Below are positions 31,827-39,384 of a stretch of DNA of 42,047 nucleotides, one piece after another. The notes below the pieces were generated by a model. The model was not told the DNA's origin, did not search any database, and saw only the letters and a program-made list of their open reading frames with translations. This DNA comes from Rhodocyclaceae bacterium (lineage in GTDB: Bacteria; Pseudomonadota; Gammaproteobacteria; Burkholderiales; Rhodocyclaceae). The stretch lies in NCBI GenBank assembly GCA_030652245.1, contig JAUSBB010000039.1:1-42047 (forward strand). Direction: 5' to 3'. Numbering within the stretch: the stretch's first letter is position 1; every line of letters begins with the position of its first letter. Position numbers and translations under genes: made by a program.

Positions 31827-32611
31827 CAGAGCAGGCGGCCCGCCGCGATCATGCGGTTGATGAGGATGTTGGTCGGCAGCCAGATGACCATATCGTCGAA
31901 CTCGCCGCCGCCCGTGGTGGCGGTGGCTGGCGTGCGCTGGAAATAATTGGTCGGCCCAGTGTGGTTGGCGTCTTCATCCGCGTTGGTGGTCGAGCCATCC
32001 GGCAGGGCGGTGCCTGACTCGGTGGTGCCCCAGCGCAGTTTGCCATGCGAGAAAACAACCGCTGCGACGCAGGCGCCGGGCGTGGTGCAGGTCGCTTGCC
32101 CGGCCAAATAGACGGCAGTGCCGGCATTATCGCGGGTCCGCACCGTGCGGTTGGCAATGGATGCGAGCGTGATGCTGCTGTTGGCATAGGCCGGCGTGAC
32201 GCTGTAGCGAATCAGCTTGCCCCAGGCATCCTGCTTCTCGATGCCGAGGGTGGCCCAGGGGATGAAGCCGCTACAGGCCGCATCGCTGGCGCAGTTGGCC
32301 GGGTTTTCCGCGCCGTCGGTTGCCGCGGTTGCCGGGCGGGGCAGGCGGCCGTTGACGACGGCGAAACCGAGCAGGGCTTCTTGCACATTGGCCAGCGTGG
32401 CGCGGGTTTCGGCGGTGCGGCGCATGTCGTCTTGCGCGGTCATCGGCAGCAGCAAGCCACCGAGCAGCAGGGCGACGATCACCAGCACCACAGCCATTTC
32501 GACGAGACTGAAGCCGCGCGCAAAAGTCGGCGCTGGCGGGTCGGCGGATAGTGTCGGTTGGTCTTTCAGGTGAGCTATGGATTGATGCATTGCGGGCCAA
32601 GCTCGATGCAT
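31826..32611 (-). CDS. Pseudopilin with repeat-encoded long leader
   Basis: A 261-residue prepilin-like protein. The cleavage motif ARG/FSLVEMAVVLVIVALLLGGLL is at residues 33-54, so the leader is about 33 residues instead of the usual 5-15. Part of that leader (PPAPTF) is encoded by repeat copy 9. The head includes two Cys pairs (NCASDAAC and TCTTPGAC). ATG 32611 has GGAAAAGGG 8 nt upstream; Met8 is an alternative, still giving a 26-residue leader. It probably is a minor pilin of the MSHA-like system. Its stop codon shares a base with repeat copy 8. Confidence 0.8.
   Translation of the reverse strand: MHRAWPAMHQSIAHLKDQPTLSADPPAPTFARGFSLVEMAVVLVIVALLLGGLLLPMTAQDDMRRTAETRATLANVQEALLGFAVVNGRLPRPATAATDGAENPANCASDAACSGFIPWATLGIEKQDAWGKLIRYSVTPAYANSSITLASIANRTVRTRDNAGTAVYLAGQATCTTPGACVAAVVFSHGKLRWGTTESGTALPDGSTTNADEDANHTGPTNYFQRTPATATTGGGEFDDMVIWLPTNILINRMIAAGRLL
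32522..32546 (+). repeat. 25-bp interspersed repeat, copy 9 (inside the pseudopilin leader)
   Basis: One mismatch (GGGTCGGCG). On the gene strand it encodes PPAPTF, just before the prepilin cleavage site. With copy 10 it brackets the DUF433 gene. Confidence 0.88.
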
Positions 32612-32625
32612 GTGATGCCCTTTTC

Positions 32626-32850
32626 CTACAGTGATGGGTGAAGCTCGATTTGTTCCTGCCTGGCCGCGTAAGCTAGGCAGGCGAGCAGGTCGGCGGATTC
32701 AAGTTCGGGAAAATCCTCCAAGATTTCGGTTTCCGACATGCCTTCAGCCGACATGGCAAGAACGTCATATACGGTAATGCGCAAGCCGCGAATACAGGGA
32801 CGCCCACCTCTTTTGCCAGGTTCGAGGGTGATGCGGTCTGAAATACTCAT
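32626..32850 (-). CDS. DUF433 family antitoxin-like protein (orphan)
   Basis: A 74-residue DUF433 protein: TLEPGKRGGRPCIRGLRITVYDVL is the family signature, followed by MSETEILEDFPELESADLLACLAYAA. AAGGAG at about 32861 supports ATG 32850. DUF433 proteins are usually antitoxins of DUF5615 PIN-like toxins encoded next door; here no toxin is found on either side (pseudopilin downstream, pilus gene upstream). It may be orphaned or its toxin may have been lost. It lies between direct repeat copies 9 and 10. Confidence 0.85.
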   Translation of the reverse strand: MSISDRITLEPGKRGGRPCIRGLRITVYDVLAMSAEGMSETEILEDFPELESADLLACLAYAARQEQIELHPSL

Positions 32851-32901
32851 AAGGTTCTCCTTGGGTCTGTCGGCATGCAGGACAGCTCTACACGAATCAA
32901 G

Positions 32902-32925
32902 AAAGTCGGCGCTGGCGGGACGGCG
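32902..32925 (+). repeat. 24-bp interspersed repeat, copy 10
   Basis: Exact consensus, 4 nt beyond the stop codon of the large lectin-like gene and upstream of the DUF433 gene. Confidence 0.9.
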
Positions 32926-32929
32926 GGTG

Positions 32930-35458
32930 TCAAGGTATCCATGTGGTGAAGAAGTCGGAAATGTTGATGATCTGATCGTTGGCCACCGTGCTCTGCGATG
33001 TGGTGAAACCCAGACGCACTTTTTTCAAGGCGGGTGCATAGCATACGTTATCTGCGCCGCAGGTCTGGCCGGAGGGGCATGGGATGCCACCTGCGCAGGA
33101 GCTGCCCTGAATGTCATAGATTACTGGGGTATCGCGTAAATGTGCAGTGAACCCCGGAGCGGCGAGGCTCATGGGGTCGGTGGTATTTATCATCGCGGTG
33201 ATCCTGTCGGCATCGGTATCGCTGTGCTTGAGCAACCAAACCTCCAGCAGATAGGCGTTGCTGCCGACCGTACTGTCGGTCCCGCTGCGGGTGAGTTCGA
33301 CGCGCACATGAATATTCTGATTGACGGGAATCTGACTCAGACTGGGGTCGAGTTTGTACACGCCCGAGCCAAGCGTTGGCGTGGCAGGTGCTGGAGGGTT
33401 GCGCGGCGGGGAGCGCGGTGGTGGTGGATCGGTGGGTGTTGGCAGGCCGTGAACATTGTCGTCCTCCTCTGGAGGGAGAAAGCAGCGGCCGGCGTTGCAA
33501 TAGCGTGGTGCCAGGCAGGGGCAGGCTCTGCCCGTGTTAATGGGCGACTCGCCCCCCCAATAGACAATGCCGAAATGACCGCCGGTGTAACTCGGGTCGG
33601 CACGGCCGTTGCTTAGGGTGCTGAGCGCTGCTGGATTGAAGTTTGTTCCCTGGCGCGTGGTGTCGATTTCGATGGAGATCTTGGGGTGGGCGATGGGCGG
33701 CGTGACGCCGTTGTTGCCCGAGTAGCCCAGATGTTGCCCTGCCGCGCCGCAGACGTTCGCGCCATTGCGATCGCCGTCGATGATGGCGAAGCTGAAACCT
33801 TCGCCGGTGTCGAGGATGCGAAATTTGAAGTAGCTGCGCAAACCGCTGCCCAGTAGCCGGGTTTCCGGCATCCAGCTACAGCCGAAAAAGGCGCGGGCGT
33901 TGATGAGGCGCTGGATGGGGGTGATTGAGAAAAGACGGCCAAGGGTCAGTGTGCTGGTGGCGGGGTCATAAAAGGTGAGTTGGCCGCCCAGCGCATTCAG
34001 GGCGGGAGATGCGACCTGATTCAGGCTGGCGCCAACGGGAATGCAGCGCGCGATGTCCTGCTCGGCAGACTGTGGCGGGGAACGGTCGAGCAACAGGTCG
34101 CCACTGAAGGTGCTGCCTGCGCTTGTAAAACTGGTCAGATTGTTGCCTTCCAGATAATTGGCGAGTGTGTTTTTCTGTGTGGCGGTAATGCGCTGTTGTG
34201 TCGCGTTGCGCTGGCCGCTGAACAGCAGGACACCGGCACAGTTCGGGTCGCCGGCGACCGTGAAATTCCCGGCGGTCGGCTTGGCGACGAAGATCATTTC
34301 CCGGTAGTGGCTGAAATAGCCGAGTGGGTTGAGGTTGTCGTTGTAGCAGGAAGCGGTTTGAATCCGACCGGCGCTTTTGTCGGCGGGGGCGGTGTAGCCA
34401 GTGATTGGCGCCGGAGTGAAGCTGCTGCCGGCGGCGATCTGGTCGCGCAGGCAGCCGACCATGCGGTCGAGCATGCTATTGATGTCGATGCGGAAATGGG
34501 CGTTTTTGCGGATGGCCCCGAACAGGTAATCGCTGGTAACCGGCAGGCCGATGTCGTTGGCGACGAGGGTGCAGTTGCTGCCCTGGCAGCCGCCGGGCAG
34601 GAACGCGCTGCCCGTGGAAAAAATCTTGCCGCGGGCGACCAGTGATTTTGGCGTGTCGGGATCGTTGGCGGGGTCCGAGTCACCCGTGGCGCCACTGGCG
34701 AGGTTGGTGTCGGCCAGGTAGTTGGTGACGCCGCCCAGTGCGCTGGCGGTGGCCGGGTCGAGGTAGTTGGCGAGGTTGTAATTGCCCCCGCATTGGCTGA
34801 CATCATCGGAGGGCGAGTTAATTCGGTCTTGACCTGGTAGCGGCGAACCGGGAGAGAAGATGATTGCGACAGGCCGTTCGTGGGCCGAGGAAAGGGCGCT
34901 GACCAGCGCGTTGGCGCCATTGGCAACAACGACATCCAACTGGCCGAGTGTGTCCCAGTTCATGGGTGGGAGTATCGGTGCCGGAGAATTACGCTGGATT
35001 CGGCTGTGCAGCGACGAAACAATCAGCCAGAGGCACTCGCCATGGCCGTCGCGCAGGGGTCCGGTGCCTAGCGTGCGCCAGGGAAAACGTCCGACGACGG
35101 TGGGGCCGATGCCGTTCGTGTCAAAGGTGAGGCCGGTGAAGGTGTTGGCATCGCAACCTTCTTGCGTGCAGGCGACATTTGTGTTGCGCGAACTGCCCAG
35201 ATCGGGGAGCGGCAGATAGCCATACATTCGATTCGGCCGTCCCTGGCTGGCTTCCGCATCACGATATTGCAGAGCGTAGCCGGTCAGCGCCTCGCGTGCC
35301 TGCGCCAGTGCGGCGTTGGTCGCCTGTGCCCGTCGTGCCTCGATTGCCTCGGGCGAGAAACTGCCGACCAAATAGGTCAGTCCGCCCATCACCAGCAGCA
35401 CAAGAAAGATCAGCAGCGCTGCCCCGCCCTGGGTTCGCTGCAGGCGCCGTCCCGCCAT
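32930..35458 (-). CDS. Large PilX-like pilus protein with lectin-like domain, candidate tip adhesin
   Basis: An 842-residue protein. The N-terminus MAGRRLQRTQGGAALLIFLVLLVMG is a PilX-type anchor rather than a classical prepilin. Residues about 520-640 look like a legume-lectin-type sandwich (TGEGFSFAIIDGDRNG, then LGYSGNNG and ISIEIDTTRQG, and GGHFGIVYWGG). A Cys-rich segment (CPCLAPRYCNAGRCF), a Pro-rich stalk (PTDPPPPRSPPRNPP) and a second Cys motif (CPSGQTCGADNVCYAP) follow. This fits an MshQ/PilY-like tip protein. The only start codon available is ATG 35456-35458, which is inside repeat copy 11; the in-frame TAA just before it is the mshK stop. Confidence 0.75.
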   Translation of the reverse strand: MAGRRLQRTQGGAALLIFLVLLVMGGLTYLVGSFSPEAIEARRAQATNAALAQAREALTGYALQYRDAEASQGRPNRMYGYLPLPDLGSSRNTNVACTQEGCDANTFTGLTFDTNGIGPTVVGRFPWRTLGTGPLRDGHGECLWLIVSSLHSRIQRNSPAPILPPMNWDTLGQLDVVVANGANALVSALSSAHERPVAIIFSPGSPLPGQDRINSPSDDVSQCGGNYNLANYLDPATASALGGVTNYLADTNLASGATGDSDPANDPDTPKSLVARGKIFSTGSAFLPGGCQGSNCTLVANDIGLPVTSDYLFGAIRKNAHFRIDINSMLDRMVGCLRDQIAAGSSFTPAPITGYTAPADKSAGRIQTASCYNDNLNPLGYFSHYREMIFVAKPTAGNFTVAGDPNCAGVLLFSGQRNATQQRITATQKNTLANYLEGNNLTSFTSAGSTFSGDLLLDRSPPQSAEQDIARCIPVGASLNQVASPALNALGGQLTFYDPATSTLTLGRLFSITPIQRLINARAFFGCSWMPETRLLGSGLRSYFKFRILDTGEGFSFAIIDGDRNGANVCGAAGQHLGYSGNNGVTPPIAHPKISIEIDTTRQGTNFNPAALSTLSNGRADPSYTGGHFGIVYWGGESPINTGRACPCLAPRYCNAGRCFLPPEEDDNVHGLPTPTDPPPPRSPPRNPPAPATPTLGSGVYKLDPSLSQIPVNQNIHVRVELTRSGTDSTVGSNAYLLEVWLLKHSDTDADRITAMINTTDPMSLAAPGFTAHLRDTPVIYDIQGSSCAGGIPCPSGQTCGADNVCYAPALKKVRLGFTTSQSTVANDQIINISDFFTTWIP

Positions 35459-35469
35459 CGCCGACTTTT
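35445..35469 (-). repeat. 25-bp interspersed repeat, copy 11 (contains a start codon)
   Basis: One mismatch, CTG to ATG, which creates the start codon of the lectin-like gene (35456-35458). The first AA overlaps the mshK stop TAA. Confidence 0.9.
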
Positions 35470-35914
35470 ACCGTTGCGGGGCGGGGCGATGCACGCGGAT
35501 TTCGCCGCCCGCCAGCCCGCCGGCGGTTTCGCGCGTGGCGCGGTTGATGGTTTCGCCGACGGCAAGCTGGGCCGGGGTTTCTTCGCCGGTGCTGAGCGTG
35601 GCGCGGCCGGGCTTGCCGGGGGCGGGGGCGACGGCGACGCCGGTGTCGCGGCTGGTTTCGGTTTGCGGCCGGTTGTTGACCCAGACCGTGGATTTGCCGG
35701 TTGAGCGCAGCACGACGCCGTCGAGGCGCATGGCGCCACCTTCCAGGCTGCGGGTTTCCTGGATGTTGAGTTGGCGCTGTCGTTCGAGGTTGACGCGCGA
35801 CTCGGGGGTCATGAAGAGGCGGCCGAGGGGTGGCAATGGAGGATCGGCCGCCAATGCGGCCTGGGCGAAAAGTCCGCAGGCGGCAAAGGCAAGGATCAGG
35901 CGTACGCTGCTCAT
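35468..35914 (-). CDS. mshK: MshK-like pilus biogenesis protein
   Basis: A 148-residue exported protein: signal peptide MSSVRLILAFAACGLFAQAALA, then LGRLFMTPESRVNLERQR and LDGVVLRSTGKSTVWVNNR, a pattern typical of MshK proteins (PilP-like). It is predicted to be periplasmic, linking the inner-membrane platform to the secretin. ATG 35914 overlaps the mshJ stop. Its stop TAA is shared with repeat copy 11. Gene symbol by similarity of layout. Confidence 0.7.
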   Translation of the reverse strand: MSSVRLILAFAACGLFAQAALAADPPLPPLGRLFMTPESRVNLERQRQLNIQETRSLEGGAMRLDGVVLRSTGKSTVWVNNRPQTETSRDTGVAVAPAPGKPGRATLSTGEETPAQLAVGETINRATRETAGGLAGGEIRVHRPAPQR

Positions 35915-36516
35915 GGTTTCTCTTCCAGCGTGATCCAGTCGATTTCGCAGTGTGCCTTCAGGGTGGCGGTGGGGTGTTGCGGGTCCGTCATGCTCCGTTC
36001 GATCTTGCAGCTTTTTATGCTGACCAGTGCCTGCACCTGCGCCGACAGGTCTTTGATCAGGCCGAGCAGATCGTTTTCGTGCAGCAGGGGCAAGTCAAGT
36101 TTCATCGGGCTGACATGAAAAATGTAGCCGCCGGTAGTCGGCATTTTTTCGTCGAGCAGGCGTTGCGGGGAGATTTCGTAGTTGAGATCCAGCAGCCGGC
36201 GCGATTCCTTGATCTGGCGCAGGGTTTCGACCCACTCCAGGCGCTTTTCCGGTACGGTTCGGCCCTGCCGAACCAGTTCCTGGTAGGTGTTGATCTTGGC
36301 GCGGATCTTGCGCTCGTCGTCATGGACGCGGGCAAGTTTGGCGCGGGTTTCGGCCTGCCGGGCCAGGGCTTGTTTGTGGGCCGAGGCGGCCTGCCGGCCG
36401 AAATGGTCGGCGGCGGCCAGTACCGTGGCGGCCACCAGAAGGGCAAGCGCCAGCAGCGCGAGGCTCCAGCGCAGGGCAGCCAGATTGATGACGGAGCGCC
36501 GGTCGGGGCTATTCAC
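35911..36516 (-). CDS. mshJ: MshJ/PilO-like pilus assembly protein
   Basis: A 201-residue protein with one N-terminal helix (about 15-37, ALRWSLALLALALLVAATVLA), a coiled-coil of Glu/Lys/Arg-rich repeats (45-90) and a ferredoxin-like C-terminal domain (YIFHVSPMKLDLPLLHENDLLGL). This is the architecture of PilO/MshJ, which forms the inner-membrane alignment complex with PilN/MshI. It overlaps mshI by 8 nt at its start and mshK by ATGA at its end, so it is tightly coupled. Confidence 0.78.
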   Translation of the reverse strand: MNSPDRRSVINLAALRWSLALLALALLVAATVLAAADHFGRQAASAHKQALARQAETRAKLARVHDDERKIRAKINTYQELVRQGRTVPEKRLEWVETLRQIKESRRLLDLNYEISPQRLLDEKMPTTGGYIFHVSPMKLDLPLLHENDLLGLIKDLSAQVQALVSIKSCKIERSMTDPQHPTATLKAHCEIDWITLEEKP

Positions 36517-38074
36517 GAGCGAGCCCCTGAAGTTTGCGCGTCAGCCGAAATGAAAACCTGGGTGCTTCCAGCGTGCGTTTGCCATCGCTGCTTTTGAGGG
36601 TCTGACCGGACTGGGTGTCCACCGGTTGCTGCAGCAGGGTTACCAGGGTATCGGGCGTCGCGCCGAGGTGTTTGGCAAAGTCGGCCACCCGGGCGAGCTG
36701 GCCACGCTGGTCGCCCGCCATCCGTGGCGGCAGACGGGCCTCGACGCGGGCCTGGGCATGGGGGCCCGAAGTACCCGTGGCACCCGTGGCCAGCGTCGCG
36801 GGGGGGGCGCCGTTGCCGCCTGTCTTGGGCGCGGCGGCGAGTTGCTCGACGATGCTCCACTCGATGCGTTCGATGGCGATGTCAGGGAAAGCGTCGAGCG
36901 ACTGGCTGAGTTGTACCAAGAGCGGCGCGGGGCCGGGGGAGCGCTGCAGTACCGCTTCATAGCGATTGACCAGCGCGAGCAGATTTTCGGTGGAGAGCGG
37001 AATTTTCGGCAGCGCCAGCAGTGTCGTGTCGTAGCGCTGTTGGTCGATGCGGGTTTGCTGTTCGATCTGGCCGATGGCGTCCTGCGCCTGCAGCATGTCC
37101 AGCCCCTGTTTGCCCGCAAACAGCAAGGCGCCAGCCAGAATCAGGCCGCTGGCGGTTTTCAATGCGAGGCGCATCTGCCAGAGGCGATAAAACTGCCGTT
37201 CGACGGCGGGCGCAAACTGGTCGGCGGGCGGCTTTCTGGCCAGCAGGTGGCAGAACAACATTTCCGCGCGCGAATCGGGGAGTGGCGAACGCAGTCCGGC
37301 GCGCGCCGCTTCCTGCAGCAGATCGATGAAGTCGAACTGCAGTTCGGCCGTGTCGCGACAGCGCGCGCGCATCGCGGCGACCTGGGCCGGGTGCGCCAGG
37401 ATGCGTATCGCCAGCGGCTGGCCGCGTTCGATGAGGCGCTGGCCGAGCAGGTAATGGTGCATCTTGGCCGCTTCCAGCAAGGTGGCGCCGGCCACTTCTT
37501 CGAGCGTGCCGGTGGCGAGCGTGGTCAGCCGCGAAAAACGCAGTTGGCCATCGACAAAAAAGGTTTGCCGCAAGCCGCCGCGCGTCAGGGTGACGATCAA
37601 CAACTGCGGCGGCGCGGCCTTTGGCAACAGGCGGGCGAGGGTTTGCGCCACCGAATACACGCCCGCGAGCGCGACCCCGGCCGCATCAAGAATGGTCAGC
37701 CAGGGCTCGAAATGCTGCGGACGGGTCAGCGCCATCAACAGCAGGCGTTCGTCGCGGCGCCCTTCTTTCAGGCGTCCCAGCGAAATCGCCAGGGTGAGGG
37801 GGGTGCCGTAGAAGTACTGCGCCAGCTTGCGGCGGACGAGGGCGGCGCGGTCCTTGCCCGAACTCTTCGGGATGGTTTCGAGATTGAATCCTTCTTCGGC
37901 AACATCGGCGAGGAGCATGAACACGCCGTCGCGATGGCGCGCGAGGTATTCGCCAAAAGCCTCCAGACCCGCCGCGTCGGCGGCGAAGCTTTCTTCGGCC
38001 AGCAGCGCCTTGCCGCTGATCGGGTAGGCGGTCAGGTGGGTGGCATCGAGGAAGAGAACGTGGCGCGCGGGCAT
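36509..38074 (-). CDS. mshI: MshI-like pilus assembly protein (PilM/PilN-type)
   Basis: A 521-residue protein from ATG 38072-38074: N-terminal PilM/FtsA-like actin fold (HVLFLDATHLTAYPI, then QLLIVTLTRGGLRQTFFVDGQLRFSR), a transmembrane helix (about 320-345), and a C-terminal PilN-like part. MshI fuses PilM- and PilN-type functions and anchors the assembly platform. The frame is open back to a TTG at 38119 but that stretch is the intergenic repeat B, so the ATG is preferred. It follows mshG after a 108-nt gap holding that repeat. Confidence 0.78.
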   Translation of the reverse strand: MPARHVLFLDATHLTAYPISGKALLAEESFAADAAGLEAFGEYLARHRDGVFMLLADVAEEGFNLETIPKSSGKDRAALVRRKLAQYFYGTPLTLAISLGRLKEGRRDERLLLMALTRPQHFEPWLTILDAAGVALAGVYSVAQTLARLLPKAAPPQLLIVTLTRGGLRQTFFVDGQLRFSRLTTLATGTLEEVAGATLLEAAKMHHYLLGQRLIERGQPLAIRILAHPAQVAAMRARCRDTAELQFDFIDLLQEAARAGLRSPLPDSRAEMLFCHLLARKPPADQFAPAVERQFYRLWQMRLALKTASGLILAGALLFAGKQGLDMLQAQDAIGQIEQQTRIDQQRYDTTLLALPKIPLSTENLLALVNRYEAVLQRSPGPAPLLVQLSQSLDAFPDIAIERIEWSIVEQLAAAPKTGGNGAPPATLATGATGTSGPHAQARVEARLPPRMAGDQRGQLARVADFAKHLGATPDTLVTLLQQPVDTQSGQTLKSSDGKRTLEAPRFSFRLTRKLQGLARE

Positions 38075-38085
38075 CAGCCATGCCT

Positions 38086-38168
38086 CCGCCGGGCCGCCCC
38101 AAGGAGGCTCAGTTGCCAAATGAGGCCCCCCTGTGGGGGGCAGCGAGCCGGTTTTGCGAGCGTGGGGG
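38086..38168. repeat. GC-rich intergenic repeat B, copy 2
   Basis: Shares with copy 1 the GGGCCGCCCCAAGG end, the perfect hairpin GCCCCCC-TGT-GGGGGGC (38125-38141) and the GCAGCGAG...GCGAGCGTGGGGG end. It lies upstream of mshI, between mshG and mshI. Confidence 0.85.
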
Positions 38169-38182
38169 ACCAGATAAACATC

Positions 38183-39382
38183 TCAGAACTTGAGCTTGGT
38201 GATGGTGTCGTAAATCGGGCCGAGCACCGAGAGCATGACCCAGCCGAGGATGAGGCCGACGACGATGGTCATGGCGGGCTCGATCAGCGCCTGCACGCGG
38301 GCGATCGACTCGCGCACGTCGCGGTTGTAGAAATAGCTGACGTTGGCGAGCGCCGTGTCGAGCGAGCCGGTATTTTCCCCGACCTTGAGCATGCGGATCA
38401 CCAGCGGCGGGAACAGGCCGACGTTCTGGAAGGCGACCGTGACGTTCTGGCCTTCGCCGATCATCTCCTCGACGCGCTGCAGCCCTTCCTGGATGACGAC
38501 GTTGCCGACAATGCCCTGGGTGGTGCGGATCGAATCGAGAATGGAAATGCCCGACGCATACATCATGGCGAACACGCCGGCGAAGCGCGACAGGATGATC
38601 TTGTTGAGAATCTCGCCGATCCAGGGCAGCCCGAGCAGGGCGGCGTCGTAGCGGTGGCGGGCGCGCGGGTTGGTTTTCACCGCGACCGCGATGGCGCTGG
38701 CGATGACGATCGGCAGGCCGATGGCGAGGTACCAGTAATTGACGAAGAAATTCGACGTGGCGATCAAGATCTGGGTGTGCAGCGGCAGTTCCTGACCCAT
38801 GTTCTTGATGAAGCCGACCATCTTGGGGACGAGATAGAGCATCATGAACAGGGTGACGCCAAGCACTACCGTGCCCATGAAGGCCGGGTACATGACGAGC
38901 TTCTTGGTTTGCGCGGCCAACTCGTCCTGCCATTTGAGCGTTTCGCCGAGGTTCTTCAGCACTTCGGTAAGCTTGCCGGTTTCTTCGCCGGCCCGGATGA
39001 GGCTGATGAACACGCTGTCAAATACCTGGGGGTGTTCGTCCATCGCCTGGGACAGCGTCTTGCCGCCTTCGACGCTCTCGATCAGGCCGGCCAGCACTTC
39101 GCGGAAGCGGGGGTTGTCGAGGCTGTCGCGCAAATCGGTGAGACTTTCGATGATCGGCACGCCGGCGCTGGAGAGTTGTTCGAGGTGAAAGCAGAAGGTG
39201 ATCAGCTCGCGGCGGTTGATCTGCATGCCGCCCCAGCGACCGGGCTTGACCGGGCCGCCGTTGATGAAATCCAGTTCCATGCGCTTCAGGCGCATTTCGA
39301 GGTCGACCGGATTGACCGCGTCCATGCGACCGAAAATCGTGCGGCCGCGGGCGTCCATTGCTTTGTAGGCGTAGAGCGCCAC
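38183..39382 (-). CDS. mshG: Inner-membrane platform protein MshG (PilC/GspF family)
   Basis: A 399-residue protein with two GspF domains: ITFCFHLEQLSSAGVPIIESL and the repeated FAMMYASGISILDSIRT, with membrane helices near MYPAFMGTVVLGVTLFMMLYLVP and at the C-terminus. GspF/PilC-type proteins form the central platform of type IV pili and type II secretion. The start is GTG 39380-39382 (VALYAYKAMDARG), 2 nt after the mshE stop; no ATG gives this conserved N-terminus. Tightly coupled to mshE. Confidence 0.93.
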   Translation of the reverse strand: MALYAYKAMDARGRTIFGRMDAVNPVDLEMRLKRMELDFINGGPVKPGRWGGMQINRRELITFCFHLEQLSSAGVPIIESLTDLRDSLDNPRFREVLAGLIESVEGGKTLSQAMDEHPQVFDSVFISLIRAGEETGKLTEVLKNLGETLKWQDELAAQTKKLVMYPAFMGTVVLGVTLFMMLYLVPKMVGFIKNMGQELPLHTQILIATSNFFVNYWYLAIGLPIVIASAIAVAVKTNPRARHRYDAALLGLPWIGEILNKIILSRFAGVFAMMYASGISILDSIRTTQGIVGNVVIQEGLQRVEEMIGEGQNVTVAFQNVGLFPPLVIRMLKVGENTGSLDTALANVSYFYNRDVRESIARVQALIEPAMTIVVGLILGWVMLSVLGPIYDTITKLKF

Positions 39383-39384
39383 AG

